Assembly: GCA_021297985.1 (NCBI GenBank)
Contig: JAJTGU010000067.1
Location: forward strand, 1 to 38,243
Reading direction: 5' to 3'
Source of the DNA: Rubrivivax sp.
GTDB taxonomy: Bacteria > Pseudomonadota > Gammaproteobacteria > Burkholderiales > Burkholderiaceae_C
Length of the DNA: 38,243 nucleotides
Shown: positions 1-7,792 of the stretch, piece after piece
Position numbering within the stretch: the first letter of the stretch is position 1
Layout of the letters: every line of letters begins with the position of its first letter
Translations under genes and position numbers: made by a program
The notes under the pieces: model-generated
What the model saw: only the letters and a program-made list of their open reading frames with translations
Database searches by the model: none
What the model was told of the DNA's origin: nothing

Positions 1-1466
1 AACGCCACCGCTGCGGCGCTGGTGTCGTTGTCCACCCACATCGACAGGGCCTGGGCACTCATCGGCCTGGCGAAGAGATAGCCCTGGAGCTCATGGCAGC
101 CCAGGGCGACCAGGGCGTCGCGCTGACCTTCGGTCTCGACCCCCTCGGCAACGACCCGCAAGCCCAGCGACTGGGCCATCTGCACGATGGCGCGAGCGAT
201 CGCCATGGCATTGCTGTCTGACGGCAGGTCGGTCACGAAGGCGCGGTCGATCTTCAGTTCGGCGGCCGGCAGCTGACGCAGAGAGGCCAGGCTCGAGTGC
301 CCGGTGCCGAAGTCGTCGATCGACACATGCAGCCCCGCGCGCCGCAAGCGCTCGAAGGCCTCGCGAGTCGCCTCGGTGTCCTCCATGGCCACCGATTCGG
401 TGATCTCGACGGTGAAGCGGCCGGGCGGGATCGAATGCTGGCGCAGTTCACGCTCCAGCCAGGGCACGAAGTCCTCGTGACGCATCTGCTGGCCGGACAG
501 ATTGACGGCCACGCGCATGCGCAGCCCCTGGGTTCGCCAGTCCGCCGCCTGGCGGCAGGCCTCGGTCAACACCCAGCGGCCCAGCGCGTCGATCAGGCCG
601 TGGCGCTCGGCCAGCGGGACAAACACCGCCGGACTGACCATGCCGCGTTGCGGGTGCTGCCACCGCAGCAGTGCCTCCACGGCCGTGACCTGCATGCTGG
701 TGGCGTCGATCTTGGGCTGATAGACGAGCCTCAGTTCGGCACGCTCGATGGCCCGGCGCAGGTCCTGCAGCAGTTCGGCCTGGCCGCGCAGATCGGTTGC
801 CATCGTCGGGTCGTAGGCGGCCACACCGTCGCCGCCGGCCAGCTTGACCGAACGCATCGCCAGGGCGGCATGGGGCACCAGTCGCGGCCGGCCGCCGTGG
901 TCCGGGTACAGGGCAAAGCCGACGCTGATGCTCAGGCGAAGATCCAGCGCCTCGCAGTGGAACGGCCTCCCCAGCTCGGCGGCCACCGCCTGAGCACGCG
1001 CACGCGCTCCATCGGCATCGTGTCCGATCAGCACCATCGCGAACTCGTCTCCCCCCACCCGGCACAGCGCCAGCGGGTCGCCGGCCAGCGCCGTCAGACG
1101 CGCCGCGACCTCGCACAGGAGGGCGTCGCCGACCCGGTGGCCGTAGCCGTCGTTGACGGGACGGAAGTTGTCGAGTCCAAGGTGCAGCACGGCGACGCCC
1201 ACGCCCTCGGCGTCGGCCTTGGCCACCCACTCGGCCAGCACCCGCTCGAAGTCGCCTCGCATCGGCAGCCCCGTCAAGGTGTCGCGCTGGCGCATCTCGT
1301 CAAGCGCCGATTTCGCGTCGCGAAGACGACGCCCCAGACCCCGCCCACGCCGCCACTGCCGCCACCACGCCAGCGTCAGGGCGACCGCCAGCAAGCCGCT
1401 GAAGCCCAGCAGAGCCCAGGGCAGCTGGGAAGCGGAAAGGATCGACTCCAGGAGCATGGACGGCAT
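1..1466 (-). CDS. GGDEF-EAL domain cyclic-di-GMP protein (C-terminus beyond window)
   Basis: The minus-strand frame is open from the start codon to the left edge (at least 488 residues). One hydrophobic segment lies at about residues 17-35, then a GGDEF domain with DTLTGLP and an intact GGDEF motif near residue 137, then an EAL domain with EALLRW (about 263), NLSG, EITES, IDDFGTGHSSL, KIDRAFV and AEGVET. All the usual EAL metal and catalytic motifs are visible, so phosphodiesterase activity is expected. The RxxD inhibitory site before GGDEF is absent (Asp and Leu in those places). The likely role is membrane-anchored turnover of c-di-GMP. Two in-frame ATGs (1466 and 1457) are possible starts; the first is used. 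The cut end lies just after the last EAL motifs, so little is likely missing. Confidence 0.93.
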   Translation of the reverse strand, partial: MPSMLLESILSASQLPWALLGFSGLLAVALTLAWWRQWRRGRGLGRRLRDAKSALDEMRQRDTLTGLPMRGDFERVLAEWVAKADAEGVGVAVLHLGLDNFRPVNDGYGHRVGDALLCEVAARLTALAGDPLALCRVGGDEFAMVLIGHDADGARARAQAVAAELGRPFHCEALDLRLSISVGFALYPDHGGRPRLVPHAALAMRSVKLAGGDGVAAYDPTMATDLRGQAELLQDLRRAIERAELRLVYQPKIDATSMQVTAVEALLRWQHPQRGMVSPAVFVPLAERHGLIDALGRWVLTEACRQAADWRTQGLRMRVAVNLSGQQMRHEDFVPWLERELRQHSIPPGRFTVEITESVAMEDTEATREAFERLRRAGLHVSIDDFGTGHSSLASLRQLPAAELKIDRAFVTDLPSDSNAMAIARAIVQMAQSLGLRVVAEGVETEGQRDALVALGCHELQGYLFARPMSAQALSMWVDNDTSAAAVA

Positions 1467-1604
1467 ATCGGCCAGACCGGGCAACGCTTGAGGCCTGGCC
1501 GATCCGTTTCGTGACCCCCGACATGCGGGCCCCTGCCCCAAGAGGCAGCTGCGCGGAGAACCCGCCCGACCTAGGCTCAGGGTCCCCCTTTTGCAGTGTC
1601 TACC

Positions 1605-2732
1605 GTGAAATCCTCCATCTTCTTCGTCAGCCTGGCCCTGGCCTTCGGTGCCCATGCCGCCTCAGACCCCCGATTCCGCATCGTCGAGATCCCGACGCTG
1701 GCCGCTGGCAGCCTCTCCAGCTTCGTGACCCGTGTCAATGACCGACAGCAATCGGTCGGCTGGTCGGTCCTGAGCGACAGCGGCCGGGTGTCGGGCTTCA
1801 TTGCCGACGGACCGCAGGTGCAGGCGCTGGGCGATCTGGGAGGCGGCTGGGTCGAGCGCATCGCTCTGAACGGCCAGGGTGTGGTCGTCGGCGCCGCACG
1901 CGATCGCCGCAACGACCTGCATGCGTTCATGGTGCAGGACGGGGTTCTTGTCGACCTGAATGGCAACCGACGCAACGAAGCGAGCGGCGCTGAAGCCGTC
2001 AACCATCTGGGCCAGGTCGTCGGCTGGGCCACGTATGCGGGTGTCACCGGCATGAGGGCGTCCGTGTTCACGCCGGCCGGGCCGGTTTCGATCGGCTCGC
2101 TGGACAACGACCCGCTGTCCTCGGCATGGAGCATCGCCAACGACATCAATGCTTCCGGACGAATCGTCGGGCAGTCCCGGCTGAACAGCAGCAACAGCGA
2201 GTCGCGGGCGTTCCTGTACCAGGACGGTCAGATGCAGAACATCGGCAACTGGCAAGGCTCCCTGGGCAGTTGGGCGACGGCCATCAACGACAACGGCTGG
2301 GTGACCGGCACGCTGGACATGGGCGGCCTGGGTCTGCACGCCTTCGTCTACGACGGCACCCGCCTGGTCAACCTCGGCACCCTGACCGGCCTCCAGGGGA
2401 CCGCCGAGGCGATGGACATCAACAACCGCGGCCAGATCGTGGGCCTGGGCTATGTCGACGGTCGGGGCACCGGCTTCCTGTACGACAACGGCGCGATGCT
2501 GAACCTGAACGACCTGGTCGACCCGCTCGACGGCTTCTACATCGCCGGCGCACAGAGCATCAACAACAACGGCGACATCGCCGCCCAGGCGTGCCGGGTG
2601 GGCTTCGGGGTCTGCAAGCCGGTCTTGCTGGTGCCCATCCCGGCCATCCCGGAGCCCGCGCCGGCGGTCCTGCTGGCGTTGGGCATCGGCGCCCTGACGG
2701 GGTGGCGCCGCCGGCAGGTCAAGGCGGCCTGA
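1605..2732 (+). CDS. PEP-CTERM exported protein with HAF-type repeats
   Basis: The protein has about 375 residues. It begins with a signal peptide (KSSIFFVSLALAFGAHA) and ends with a PEP-CTERM sorting signal: a PEP motif (AIPEPAPA), a hydrophobic helix and a basic tail (WRRRQVKAA). In between are imperfect repeats of about 45-50 residues with the pattern of HAF proteins (xxLGxLxG...AxxINxxGxxVG), for example around NIGNWQGSLGSWATAINDNG and NLGTLTGLQGTAEAMDINN. PEP-CTERM proteins are processed by exosortase/EpsH and are associated with exopolysaccharide or biofilm matrix; no exosortase is in this window. No ATG start is present. GTG at 1605 gives a clean signal peptide and GTG at 1596 is the alternative; neither has a strong ribosome-binding site. 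It ends 14 bases inside the convergent LysR gene. Confidence 0.88.
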   Translation: MKSSIFFVSLALAFGAHAASDPRFRIVEIPTLAAGSLSSFVTRVNDRQQSVGWSVLSDSGRVSGFIADGPQVQALGDLGGGWVERIALNGQGVVVGAARDRRNDLHAFMVQDGVLVDLNGNRRNEASGAEAVNHLGQVVGWATYAGVTGMRASVFTPAGPVSIGSLDNDPLSSAWSIANDINASGRIVGQSRLNSSNSESRAFLYQDGQMQNIGNWQGSLGSWATAINDNGWVTGTLDMGGLGLHAFVYDGTRLVNLGTLTGLQGTAEAMDINNRGQIVGLGYVDGRGTGFLYDNGAMLNLNDLVDPLDGFYIAGAQSINNNGDIAAQACRVGFGVCKPVLLVPIPAIPEPAPAVLLALGIGALTGWRRRQVKAA

Positions 2733-3642
2733 CGGTTGTCGACGGGGCCACGGCGCCTGGCATCGGGCTGTTGAGGAAGTAGGCCCGGATGGCGTCGGTG
2801 AAGCGCTGGCGGCTGTGCTGGCGACGCTCCAGCAGGCCGACATGCCGTTGCACCGTCACGCCGTCCAGCGGCACCAGGCGCAAGGCACGGTCTCGCGACC
2901 ATTGCACGTTCGCCAGCTGCGGGACGATCGACACGCCGAAGCCCTGGCGCACCAGCGCGATGATGGCCTCGACGGAGTTCAGCTCCATCGCGTCCTGCAC
3001 CTGGGCGCCGCAGGCGGCGATGACCTCGTCGACCAGCTGGCCGGTCCAGAGCTGACGATCAAAGCGGATGAAGGGGCAACGCGCCAGGATGTCCAGCGGG
3101 CGTTCGGGCAGCACGAAGTGCGGCCGACGCGGCACGATCATGATCATCGGTTCGCGGTACAGCGCCGTCCACACCAGGCCCGACCCCTGCCGGGCCGGCG
3201 GCTGGGTCACCACCGCGGCGTCGAGCTCGCCGCGCTCCACCCGCAGCGCGAAGTCGCCCGACTGCCCGGCCAGCAGCGTGACTTCAAGCGCCGGGTGGCG
3301 CTTCTTCAGCGCCCACAGGCAGTCGGCAAAGCGGCCCATCAACGCCGACACCAGCGCACCCACCACCACCGGCCCGCCCAGTTGCGGGTCGACCGGCCGG
3401 ACCACAAGCGCCTCATAGCGCGACACCAGTTCCGTCGCCGACGCGACCATCGTGCGGCCAGCGGTGTTCAACACGATGGACCGGCCACTGCGGTCGAACA
3501 ACGCAAGGTGCAGCTCGGCTTCCAGAGCACGGACCTGCTGGCCGACGGCGGCCGCGGTCAGGCCGATCTCCTTGCCAGCGGCGGCAAAACTGCCGTGGCG
3601 CGCCACGGCCAGGAAGCTGCGCAGGATGCGAATCGAGGACAT
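2719..3642 (-). CDS. LysR-family transcriptional regulator, divergent to the dicarboxylate operon
   Basis: This 307-residue protein has an N-terminal winged helix-turn-helix (about residues 1-60, SSIRILRSFLAVARHGSFAAA then LTAAAVGQQVRALE) followed by a type 2 periplasmic-binding-like effector domain, the normal LysR layout and length. It is transcribed away from the iron-sulfur subunit gene across a 114-base gap, the usual arrangement for a LysR activator controlling its neighbour. The effector is therefore inferred to be a substrate or intermediate of the 3757-10328 operon, probably a dicarboxylate; the sequence alone cannot show this. The C-terminus runs 14 bases into the end of the convergent PEP-CTERM gene. 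Confidence 0.92.
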   Translation of the reverse strand: MSSIRILRSFLAVARHGSFAAAGKEIGLTAAAVGQQVRALEAELHLALFDRSGRSIVLNTAGRTMVASATELVSRYEALVVRPVDPQLGGPVVVGALVSALMGRFADCLWALKKRHPALEVTLLAGQSGDFALRVERGELDAAVVTQPPARQGSGLVWTALYREPMIMIVPRRPHFVLPERPLDILARCPFIRFDRQLWTGQLVDEVIAACGAQVQDAMELNSVEAIIALVRQGFGVSIVPQLANVQWSRDRALRLVPLDGVTVQRHVGLLERRQHSRQRFTDAIRAYFLNSPMPGAVAPSTTVRPP

Positions 3643-3663
3643 CGCCGGACTCTAAAGAAAAGC

Positions 3664-3678
3664 TTCATCTCGACGGAA
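3664..3678. promoter_or_regulatory. Candidate LysR-binding site (T-N11-A dyad)
   Basis: The sequence TTC-N9-GAA contains the T-N11-A core with short dyad symmetry typical of LysR regulator sites. It lies between the divergent LysR gene and the operon start, just upstream of the candidate -35 box. This is a motif match only. Confidence 0.35.
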
Positions 3679-3690
3679 GAAGGTTTCGCT

Positions 3691-3718
3691 TTGGCTTTCT
3701 CTCCGTGTTGGTCATACT
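3691..3718 (+). promoter_or_regulatory. Candidate sigma-70 promoter of the sdh/fumarase operon
   Basis: TTGGCT (3691-3696) and CATACT (3713-3718) are separated by 16 bases, and each matches 4 of 6 consensus positions. Transcription would start near 3725, giving a leader of about 30 bases before the ATG at 3757. The imperfect boxes fit a promoter that needs an activator such as the adjacent LysR protein. Confidence 0.45.
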
Positions 3719-3756
3719 GGTCCGTTGAACCCACAGCCGGACGAGAAAGACTTCGC

Positions 3757-4476
3757 ATGACCGCGATGCTTGAGGTGAAGGTCTGGCGCGGCAAGTCACA
3801 GGGTGGCTTCAGCGCGTATGCGGTCCCCCGCCAGGGCAGCCAGACCGTGCTCGATGTGGTGACCCACATCCAGCGCCACCTCGAGCCCACGCTGAGCTAC
3901 CGGTTTGCCTGCCGCGTGGGCATGTGCGGCTCGTGCGCGATGACGGTCAACGGCCTGGCGCGCTGGACCTGCCGCACCCACGTGGCCAAGGTCGTGGGCA
4001 GCGACGGCCGGCTTGAGATCGCGCCGCTGGCGAACCTGCCGGTGATCAAGGACCTGGCCACCGACATGACCGAGTTCTTCGACAAGTGGGCACGCGCCAA
4101 GGGCCAGTTCAAGGGCACGCGGTCGCGTCATGACGACTTCGAGCGCATCGAGCCTGCCTCGGCGGAAAGGGTGGCGGCCAACGCCGGCATCGAGTGCATC
4201 GGCTGCGGCGTCTGCCACGCCTCGTGCGACGTGGTCGCCTGGCGCCCGGACTACCTGGGCCCGGCAGCGCTGAACCGCGCCTGGACCCTGGTCAACGACG
4301 TGCGCGACGTGAACCAGGCCGAACGGCTGCGCGCGGTGGCCGGAGACGCTGGCTGCCATGCCTGCCACACGCAGGGCTCTTGCACCGAGCGCTGCCCCAA
4401 GCAACTGGCCCCGACGCTGGCCATCGCCGGCCTCAAGCGCAAGGTGGCCAAGGCCGCCGTGAGGGGCGAGCTGTGA
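3757..4476 (+). CDS. Succinate dehydrogenase/fumarate reductase iron-sulfur subunit
   Basis: This 239-residue protein carries all the cysteines expected for the three clusters. The [2Fe-2S] ligands are C52, C57, C60 and C72 (CRVGMCGSC...TC). A ferredoxin-like C-terminal domain has C147, C150, C153 and C157, then C203, C209 and C213 followed by Pro, for the [4Fe-4S] and [3Fe-4S] clusters. It would carry electrons between the flavoprotein encoded at 7789-9531 and the membrane subunits downstream. The usual CP after the fourth Cys of the first set is CD here. The start ATG has only a weak AG-rich site upstream (near 3742). The stop overlaps the next gene (GTGA), indicating translational coupling. 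A longer in-frame ORF upstream runs through the LysR gene and is not real. Confidence 0.93.
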   Translation: MTAMLEVKVWRGKSQGGFSAYAVPRQGSQTVLDVVTHIQRHLEPTLSYRFACRVGMCGSCAMTVNGLARWTCRTHVAKVVGSDGRLEIAPLANLPVIKDLATDMTEFFDKWARAKGQFKGTRSRHDDFERIEPASAERVAANAGIECIGCGVCHASCDVVAWRPDYLGPAALNRAWTLVNDVRDVNQAERLRAVAGDAGCHACHTQGSCTERCPKQLAPTLAIAGLKRKVAKAAVRGEL

Positions 4477-4856
4477 GCGCATCGACTCCAGACGCCACCC
4501 ACGCGCCTGCCATCGCCCAGGCCCGGCGCTGGTACTGGCAGCGCATCAGCGCGATGGTGCTGGCGCTGTGCGTGCTGATCCATCTGGCGGTGATGGTCTA
4601 CGCCGTGCGCGGTGGACTGAGCGCCGCCGAGATCCTGGGTCGCACGCAGGGCAACTGGGCCTTTGGCGCCTTCTATGCGATCTTTGTCGTCGCCTGCGCG
4701 GCGCATGTTCCGGTCGGCGTGGCCAACATCGCGCGCGAATGGTGGGGCCTGGGTGAGCGCGCCGCTCGTGCGCTGTCGCTGGCGCTGGCGCTGCTGCTGC
4801 TGGTGACCGGGCTGCGCGCCGTGCTGGCGGTGGTCGCCCCCGGAGGCGCCGCATGA
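4473..4856 (+). CDS. Small membrane subunit of succinate dehydrogenase/fumarate reductase type (SdhC-like)
   Basis: This 127-residue protein has three predicted transmembrane helices (about 26-46, 62-86 and 98-118). An N-terminal WYWQRISAMVLALCVLIHL segment resembles the first helix of cytochrome b556 anchor subunits. Histidines in helix 1 (LIHL) and helix 2 (CAAHVPVG) could bind heme. It starts at GTG, overlapping the stop of the iron-sulfur gene, and its own stop overlaps the ATG of the next small membrane gene. The two anchors together with the iron-sulfur subunit should form the membrane part of a quinone-linked complex. Which anchor corresponds to SdhC and which to SdhD is uncertain. Confidence 0.8.
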   Translation: MSASTPDATHAPAIAQARRWYWQRISAMVLALCVLIHLAVMVYAVRGGLSAAEILGRTQGNWAFGAFYAIFVVACAAHVPVGVANIAREWWGLGERAARALSLALALLLLVTGLRAVLAVVAPGGAA

Positions 4857-5209
4857 AGCGCCGCAGCGACTCGCGCGCGCGCTCGCATCCGGCGTACTGG
4901 GCGTTCCTGATGCATCGCCTGTCGGGCCTGGGCCTGGCGTTGTTCCTGCCGCTGCACTTCTGGGCGCTGGGGCAGGCCTTGCACGGCGCGGCGGCGCTGG
5001 ACCGTTTCTTGAAGCTGGCCGACCTGCCCCTCTTCAAGGCCGCCGAATGGGGCCTGGTGGTGCTTCTGGCACTTCACATGATGGGCGGTGTGCGCCTGCT
5101 GCTGATCGAATTCGGCAACGTCCGCGATCTTCGCAAGAATTGGATCGCCGGCGCCGTGGGCTTTGCCGCGGCCGCCGGGATCGCTTTCGCCCTGTCGCTG
5201 TGGACATGA
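4853..5209 (+). CDS. Succinate dehydrogenase cytochrome b-type membrane subunit
   Basis: This 118-residue protein has three predicted helices. It contains the family pattern HRLSGLGLALFLPLH (residues 21-35), where HRxSG is the signature of succinate dehydrogenase cytochrome b subunits, and a second-helix LHMMGGVRLL around H75, matching the heme-ligand His and quinone-site region of SdhC. The ATG overlaps the previous stop by four bases. It is followed by a 57-base gap and the Bug receptor gene, so the operon probably continues. Confidence 0.86.
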   Translation: MKRRSDSRARSHPAYWAFLMHRLSGLGLALFLPLHFWALGQALHGAAALDRFLKLADLPLFKAAEWGLVVLLALHMMGGVRLLLIEFGNVRDLRKNWIAGAVGFAAAAGIAFALSLWT

Positions 5210-5266
5210 CCGTTGCCGGCCGGCTGCAGCACCTTTGATCACACAAGACCCACGGAGACCTTGACC

Positions 5267-6259
5267 ATGAACACACCCCGCCGACTCGCCCTGGGCCGCC
5301 TCGCTGCCGCCTCGGCCGCACTGCTGCTCGGAATGTCCGCGCAGGCCCCTGCACTCGCCCAGGCCTGGCCGGCCAAGCCGGTGCGCATCGTGGTGCCGTT
5401 TGCTCCGGGTGGGTCGACCGATGTGGTGGCACGCATGCTGGCGCAGAAGCTCACCACCACTTGGGGTCAGACGGTGGTGGTGGAAAACCGCGCCGGGGCT
5501 GGCGGCAACGTGGGCGCCGATGTGGTGGCCAAGGCGCCTGCCGACGGCTACACCTTGTTGATGGCTTCGGGCAGCATCACCATCAACCCGCACCTCTACA
5601 AGAACATGCCTTTCGACACCCGGAAGGACCTGGCGCCGATCACCAACGTCGCCAGCGGTCCCATGCTGGTGGTCGTACCCGAGAACTCGCCCGTGAAGAC
5701 CCTGAAGGAATTGATCGCGGCGGGGAAGGCCAGACCGGGTGCCTTGAATTTCGGCTCCGCGGGCGTTGGCAGTCAGGTGCACCTGGCATCCGAGAACTTT
5801 GCCGACGCCGCCGGCATCGATGTCAGCCACGTGCCCTACCGGGGCGAAGCTCTGGCCTTCACCGACTTGATCAGCGGCCAGACGCAGTTCATGGTGGGCA
5901 ACTTCGCCGCCGCTTCGGCCCTGCTGGGCAACGGCCGCCTGCGCGCCCTGGCCGTCACCGGCAAGCAACGCCAGCCACAACTGCCCGACGTGCCCACGGC
6001 CATCGAAGCCGGCTTGCCGGGCTTCGAGAACTACGGCTGGTTCGGCCTGCTGGCGCCGGCAGGCACGCCGGCTGACGTCATCGCCAAGGTGCACCGCGAC
6101 ACCGTCAACGCGCTGGCCGAAACCGAGACCAAGGCCCGCATGTATGTCCAGGGCATGACCCCCATCGGCAGTAAACCCGCTGACTTTGCCAAACAGATGG
6201 ACGCCGAACTGGTGCGCTGGGCGACGGTGGTCAAGAACCGCAAGCTGGCGCCCCAGTAG
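5267..6259 (+). CDS. Bug-type tripartite tricarboxylate transporter substrate-binding protein
   Basis: This 330-residue periplasmic protein has an N-terminal signal peptide ending in APALAQA, followed by WPAKPVRIVVPFAPGG, the strongly conserved start of mature Bug/TctC receptors. NRAGAGGNVGADVVAKAPADGYT and the internal VPYRGEALAFTDLISG region are also family hallmarks. Bug receptors bind carboxylates or amides for a TctA/TctB transporter. No TctA or TctB gene is present here, so this is an orphan receptor within the operon. A GGAGA ribosome-binding site at 5254-5258 fixes the ATG; an earlier in-frame ATG at 5213 is rejected. The context suggests a C4-dicarboxylate-like ligand. Confidence 0.93.
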   Translation: MNTPRRLALGRLAAASAALLLGMSAQAPALAQAWPAKPVRIVVPFAPGGSTDVVARMLAQKLTTTWGQTVVVENRAGAGGNVGADVVAKAPADGYTLLMASGSITINPHLYKNMPFDTRKDLAPITNVASGPMLVVVPENSPVKTLKELIAAGKARPGALNFGSAGVGSQVHLASENFADAAGIDVSHVPYRGEALAFTDLISGQTQFMVGNFAAASALLGNGRLRALAVTGKQRQPQLPDVPTAIEAGLPGFENYGWFGLLAPAGTPADVIAKVHRDTVNALAETETKARMYVQGMTPIGSKPADFAKQMDAELVRWATVVKNRKLAPQ

Positions 6260-6289
6260 GCCCGGCGCCACGGTGGACAGGATCACCCC

Positions 6290-7165
6290 ATGAAGGTCGA
6301 TCTGCTGGCGGTCGAGGAGGCCGCCAAGTCGCTCTACATCCGCGCGCTGAAGGAACTGCCGCCCGACATCAAGCGTGGCTTCGGTCGCCTCCAGTCGGGC
6401 GAGTCGGCACCCACGGCACGCCGGATCCTGGCCACGATGGTGAGCAACATCGAAGTCGCCGAGCGCACCGACAACCTCCTGTGCCAGGACACCGGCGTGC
6501 CGATCTACAACGTGTGGATCGGCAGCAACGTGCAGGTCGACGGTCATGCGCTGAAGCAGGCACTGCGCCGCGGCTGCGAGCGAGCCACGCGGGAGTACCC
6601 GCTGCGAAGCTCGGTCGTGCATCCGCTGACGCGCCGCAACGAGCACAGCTCCTGCGGCATCGAGGTGCCGGTGATCCATGTCGATTTCATCGATGCGCCC
6701 GACCGGATGGAAATCGAAATGGTGCCCAAGGGCAGCGGCTCGGAGAACAACTCGTTCCTGAAGATGGCGGTCCCGGCCGAGGGCATCGATGCGATCAAGA
6801 CCTTCGTCATCGACTGCGTGCTGTCGGCGGGTGGCAAGACCTGCCCACCGACCATCGTCGGCGTCGGCCTGGGCGGCACCTCGGATCTGGCCGTGGCCCT
6901 GGCCAAGCGTGCGGCCACGCGCGAGCTGGGCAGCGTCTGTACCGACCCCGACGGCGCCGCACTCGAGGCCCAGCTCTCGGGCGCGGTCAACCAGCTGGGC
7001 ATCGGCCCGCAAGGCCTGGGCGGCGACTCCACCGCGTTTGCGGTGCACATCGAGCTGGCGGCCACCCACATCACGATGAACCCCATCGCGGTGAACATGC
7101 AGTGCCATTCGGCACGCCGCGCGCGTGCCACGTTCACGCCCGACGGCGTGAGCTACGGCTTCTAG
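6290..7165 (+). CDS. Class I fumarate hydratase / L(+)-tartrate dehydratase, alpha subunit
   Basis: This 291-residue protein is the N-terminal half of the iron-sulfur hydro-lyase fold in the two-subunit (TtdA-like) form. The three [4Fe-4S] ligands are visible as C65 (CQDTG), C185 (KTCPP before TIVGVGLGG) and C272 (QCHSARR). SSCGIEVPVIH and the GSGSENNSFLKM segment are conserved active-site regions. The substrate could be fumarate/malate, tartrate, or a methyl analogue such as mesaconate; the sequence does not decide. The beta-subunit gene follows after 15 bases, so the two are co-expressed. Confidence 0.92.
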   Translation: MKVDLLAVEEAAKSLYIRALKELPPDIKRGFGRLQSGESAPTARRILATMVSNIEVAERTDNLLCQDTGVPIYNVWIGSNVQVDGHALKQALRRGCERATREYPLRSSVVHPLTRRNEHSSCGIEVPVIHVDFIDAPDRMEIEMVPKGSGSENNSFLKMAVPAEGIDAIKTFVIDCVLSAGGKTCPPTIVGVGLGGTSDLAVALAKRAATRELGSVCTDPDGAALEAQLSGAVNQLGIGPQGLGGDSTAFAVHIELAATHITMNPIAVNMQCHSARRARATFTPDGVSYGF

Positions 7166-7180
7166 GACCCGGAGCTCGAC

Positions 7181-7792
7181 ATGGCCCACCACGAGTTCCA
7201 GATGCCGGTCAGCGAGGCGCAGGTCCGCGCGCTGCGTGTCGACGACACCGTCACGCTGCAGGGCACGCTGTTCGGCATCCGCGACGCCACGCAGATCCAC
7301 CTGTTCGACCGCGGCCGCCGGACGCGCCTGGACCTGAACGGCCACGCCGTGATCCACACCGCGCCCAACGTCAAGAAGGTGCCGCGCAGCGACCGCTTCC
7401 CGGCCGGCTACGAGCCGGTGTGCATCGGCACCACCACGTCCGACCGGATGGAGCGCTTCACGCAGCCGCTGATGGCGCAATACGGCGTGCGGCTGATCGT
7501 CGGCAAGGGCGGGCTGCGCGAGGAATCGTCCCGGGCCTTTGCCGCGATGGGTGGCGCCTACCTGGCGATCGTCGGTGGCACGGCGGCGCTGGAGACCACC
7601 TGGATCGAGCAGATCGAGGACGTCGACATGGACGATCTCAATCCCGAGTCGCTGTGGAAGTTCAGGATCAAGGACTTCGGCCCGCTGTTGGTGGCGATGG
7701 ACAGCGTCGGCGGCAGCCTGTACGGCGTGGTGCAGAAGGACGCGCTGGCGCGCCGCGCGCAGGTCCTGGCGGGACTCGGGGTCCGCACGTGA
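7181..7792 (+). CDS. Class I fumarate hydratase / L(+)-tartrate dehydratase, beta subunit
   Basis: This 203-residue protein corresponds to the C-terminal domain of class I fumarases (TtdB-like). Recognisable segments are the early VTLQGTLFGIRDATQIH strand-helix region, GTTTSDRM, the IVGKGGL loop, and GGAYLAIVGGTAALETTWIE near the middle. With the preceding alpha subunit it forms the oxygen-sensitive [4Fe-4S] hydratase that interconverts an unsaturated dicarboxylate and its hydroxy acid. Its stop overlaps the GTG start of the flavoprotein gene, tying hydratase and flavoprotein expression together. Confidence 0.92.
   Translation: MAHHEFQMPVSEAQVRALRVDDTVTLQGTLFGIRDATQIHLFDRGRRTRLDLNGHAVIHTAPNVKKVPRSDRFPAGYEPVCIGTTTSDRMERFTQPLMAQYGVRLIVGKGGLREESSRAFAAMGGAYLAIVGGTAALETTWIEQIEDVDMDDLNPESLWKFRIKDFGPLLVAMDSVGGSLYGVVQKDALARRAQVLAGLGVRT

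Noticed and set aside
4673..7480. A 935-residue minus-strand open frame across the sdh/fumarase genes
   Set aside because: It runs antisense to six strongly recognised genes, its composition (His/Gly/Arg/Asp-rich) is typical of antisense reading of high-GC genes, and it shows no domains.
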